DNA of 13,632 nt from Chloroflexia bacterium. Lineage in GTDB: Bacteria > Chloroflexota > Chloroflexia > Thermomicrobiales > UBA6265. Of this stretch, positions 13,296-13,632 are shown in pieces; within the stretch, counting starts at the first letter, position 1, and each line of letters starts with the position of its first letter. A program made the position numbers and the translations under genes. The stretch lies in NCBI GenBank assembly GCA_030430125.1, contig JAUIGA010000041.1:1-13632 (forward strand), written 5' to 3'. The notes beneath the pieces are model-generated. The model was not told where the DNA came from and did not search any database. It saw only the letters and a list, made by a program, of their open reading frames with translations.

Positions 13296-13632
13296 TCAGT
13301 CGCTGCGGCGCATGCCGCTGACGAGCATGACGTAGTAGAGCAGGGTCAGGACCGACGACGCGAAGCCGGCGATGTAGGTCCACGCCGCGGCGTCAAGCAC
13401 TTTGGCGACGCCCTGGCTTTCTTCGCCGCCGGTCCGTCCGCTGTCGACGAGGCCGACCTGGACGAGCGCGGCCTTGGCCCGATTCGAGGCGTCGAACTCG
13501 ACCGGTAGTGTCACCAGCGCGAAGATGGTCGAGAGCGCGAAGAGCGCCACGCCAGCCCATGCCAGACCGACGATGCCCATCAGGAACCCGGCGATCAGCA
13601 CGATGAACCCGAGGTTCGAGCCGATCGACACG
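13296..13632 (-). CDS. YugP-like zinc metallopeptidase, C-terminal part only
   Basis: Only the last ~112 codons are in the window; the gene enters from the right edge, so any start seen at the edge is not real. The visible part has a hydrophobic helix pair ('GFIVLIAGFLMGIVGLAWAG' and 'VALFALSTIFALVTLPVEF'), then the family hallmark TLPVEFDASNRA. A short polar segment (SGRTGGEES) and a last membrane stretch with AAAWTYIAG follow before the basic end RRSD. This matches the C-terminus of the B. subtilis YugP type of neutral zinc membrane peptidase. The HExxH zinc site would lie outside the window and cannot be checked. Product role is unknown, possibly membrane protein turnover. Confidence 0.85.
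   Translation of the reverse strand, partial: VSIGSNLGFIVLIAGFLMGIVGLAWAGVALFALSTIFALVTLPVEFDASNRAKAALVQVGLVDSGRTGGEESQGVAKVLDAAAWTYIAGFASSVLTLLYYVMLVSGMRRSD

Noticed and set aside
1..13632. CRISPR arrays, tRNA/rRNA genes, phage or transposase genes
   Set aside because: No regularly spaced direct repeats, tRNA-like cloverleaf, rRNA sequence or recombinase/transposase motif was seen on either strand.

Overview
The window is GC-rich, bacterial and densely coded, with Shine-Dalgarno sites of the AGGAGG type, a lipoprotein, a Tat-exported binding protein and no phage or insertion-sequence genes. The gene set is a family-5 peptide/nickel-type ABC importer, a fused AccD-AccA-like carboxyltransferase, a short homoserine dehydrogenase without an ACT domain, and a YugP-like membrane metallopeptidase. 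This suggests a Chloroflexota bacterium, perhaps of the Thermomicrobia/Sphaerobacter kind. That placement is inference from gene style and composition, not from a marker gene.

Layout. Positions 1-262 hold no gene but contain one copy (A) of a dispersed, RNA-like element. From 263 to 6196, all on the minus strand, lies a transporter operon. In transcription order it holds a Tat-type peptide-binding protein, an intergenic hairpin, permeases DppB and DppC, and a lipoprotein; DppB/DppC and DppC/lipoprotein share ATGA overlaps. A 273-bp gap carrying a REP-like repeat follows, then a PhnP-like metallo-beta-lactamase-fold hydrolase. No ATPase gene is present. At 6425-6793 (minus) is a small VOC/glyoxalase-fold gene. 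Its promoter appears to have a perfect AGAACA-N2-TGTTCT palindrome between -35 and -10. Positions 6917-7422 form a long non-coding stretch with a second element copy (B). At 7423-9138 (minus) is a gamma-glutamyltransferase-family Ntn hydrolase.

A divergent promoter region (9139-9407) starts the plus-strand pair: the AccD-AccA-like fusion and homoserine dehydrogenase, which overlap by ATGA. They converge at 12401-12587 on a minus-strand DJ-1/PfpI-family gene. That gap contains a hairpin that looks like a third, reduced and inverted relative of the element. A strong 14-bp hairpin separates the DJ-1 gene from the C-terminal part of a YugP-like zinc metallopeptidase that runs off the window's right end.

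The most unusual signal is the dispersed element. Copies A and B share about 180-230 nt of patchy similarity ending in a 66-nt hairpin block. In that block every stem substitution keeps pairing, including one double compensatory change. The G-U wobbles fit only plus-strand RNA. This suggests a structured RNA or a repeat that forms one. The other notable points are the palindrome inside the VOC promoter, altered substrate-binding and oxyanion positions in the GGT-like and AccA-like proteins, and a peptide transporter without ATPases whose permease is translationally coupled to a lipoprotein.
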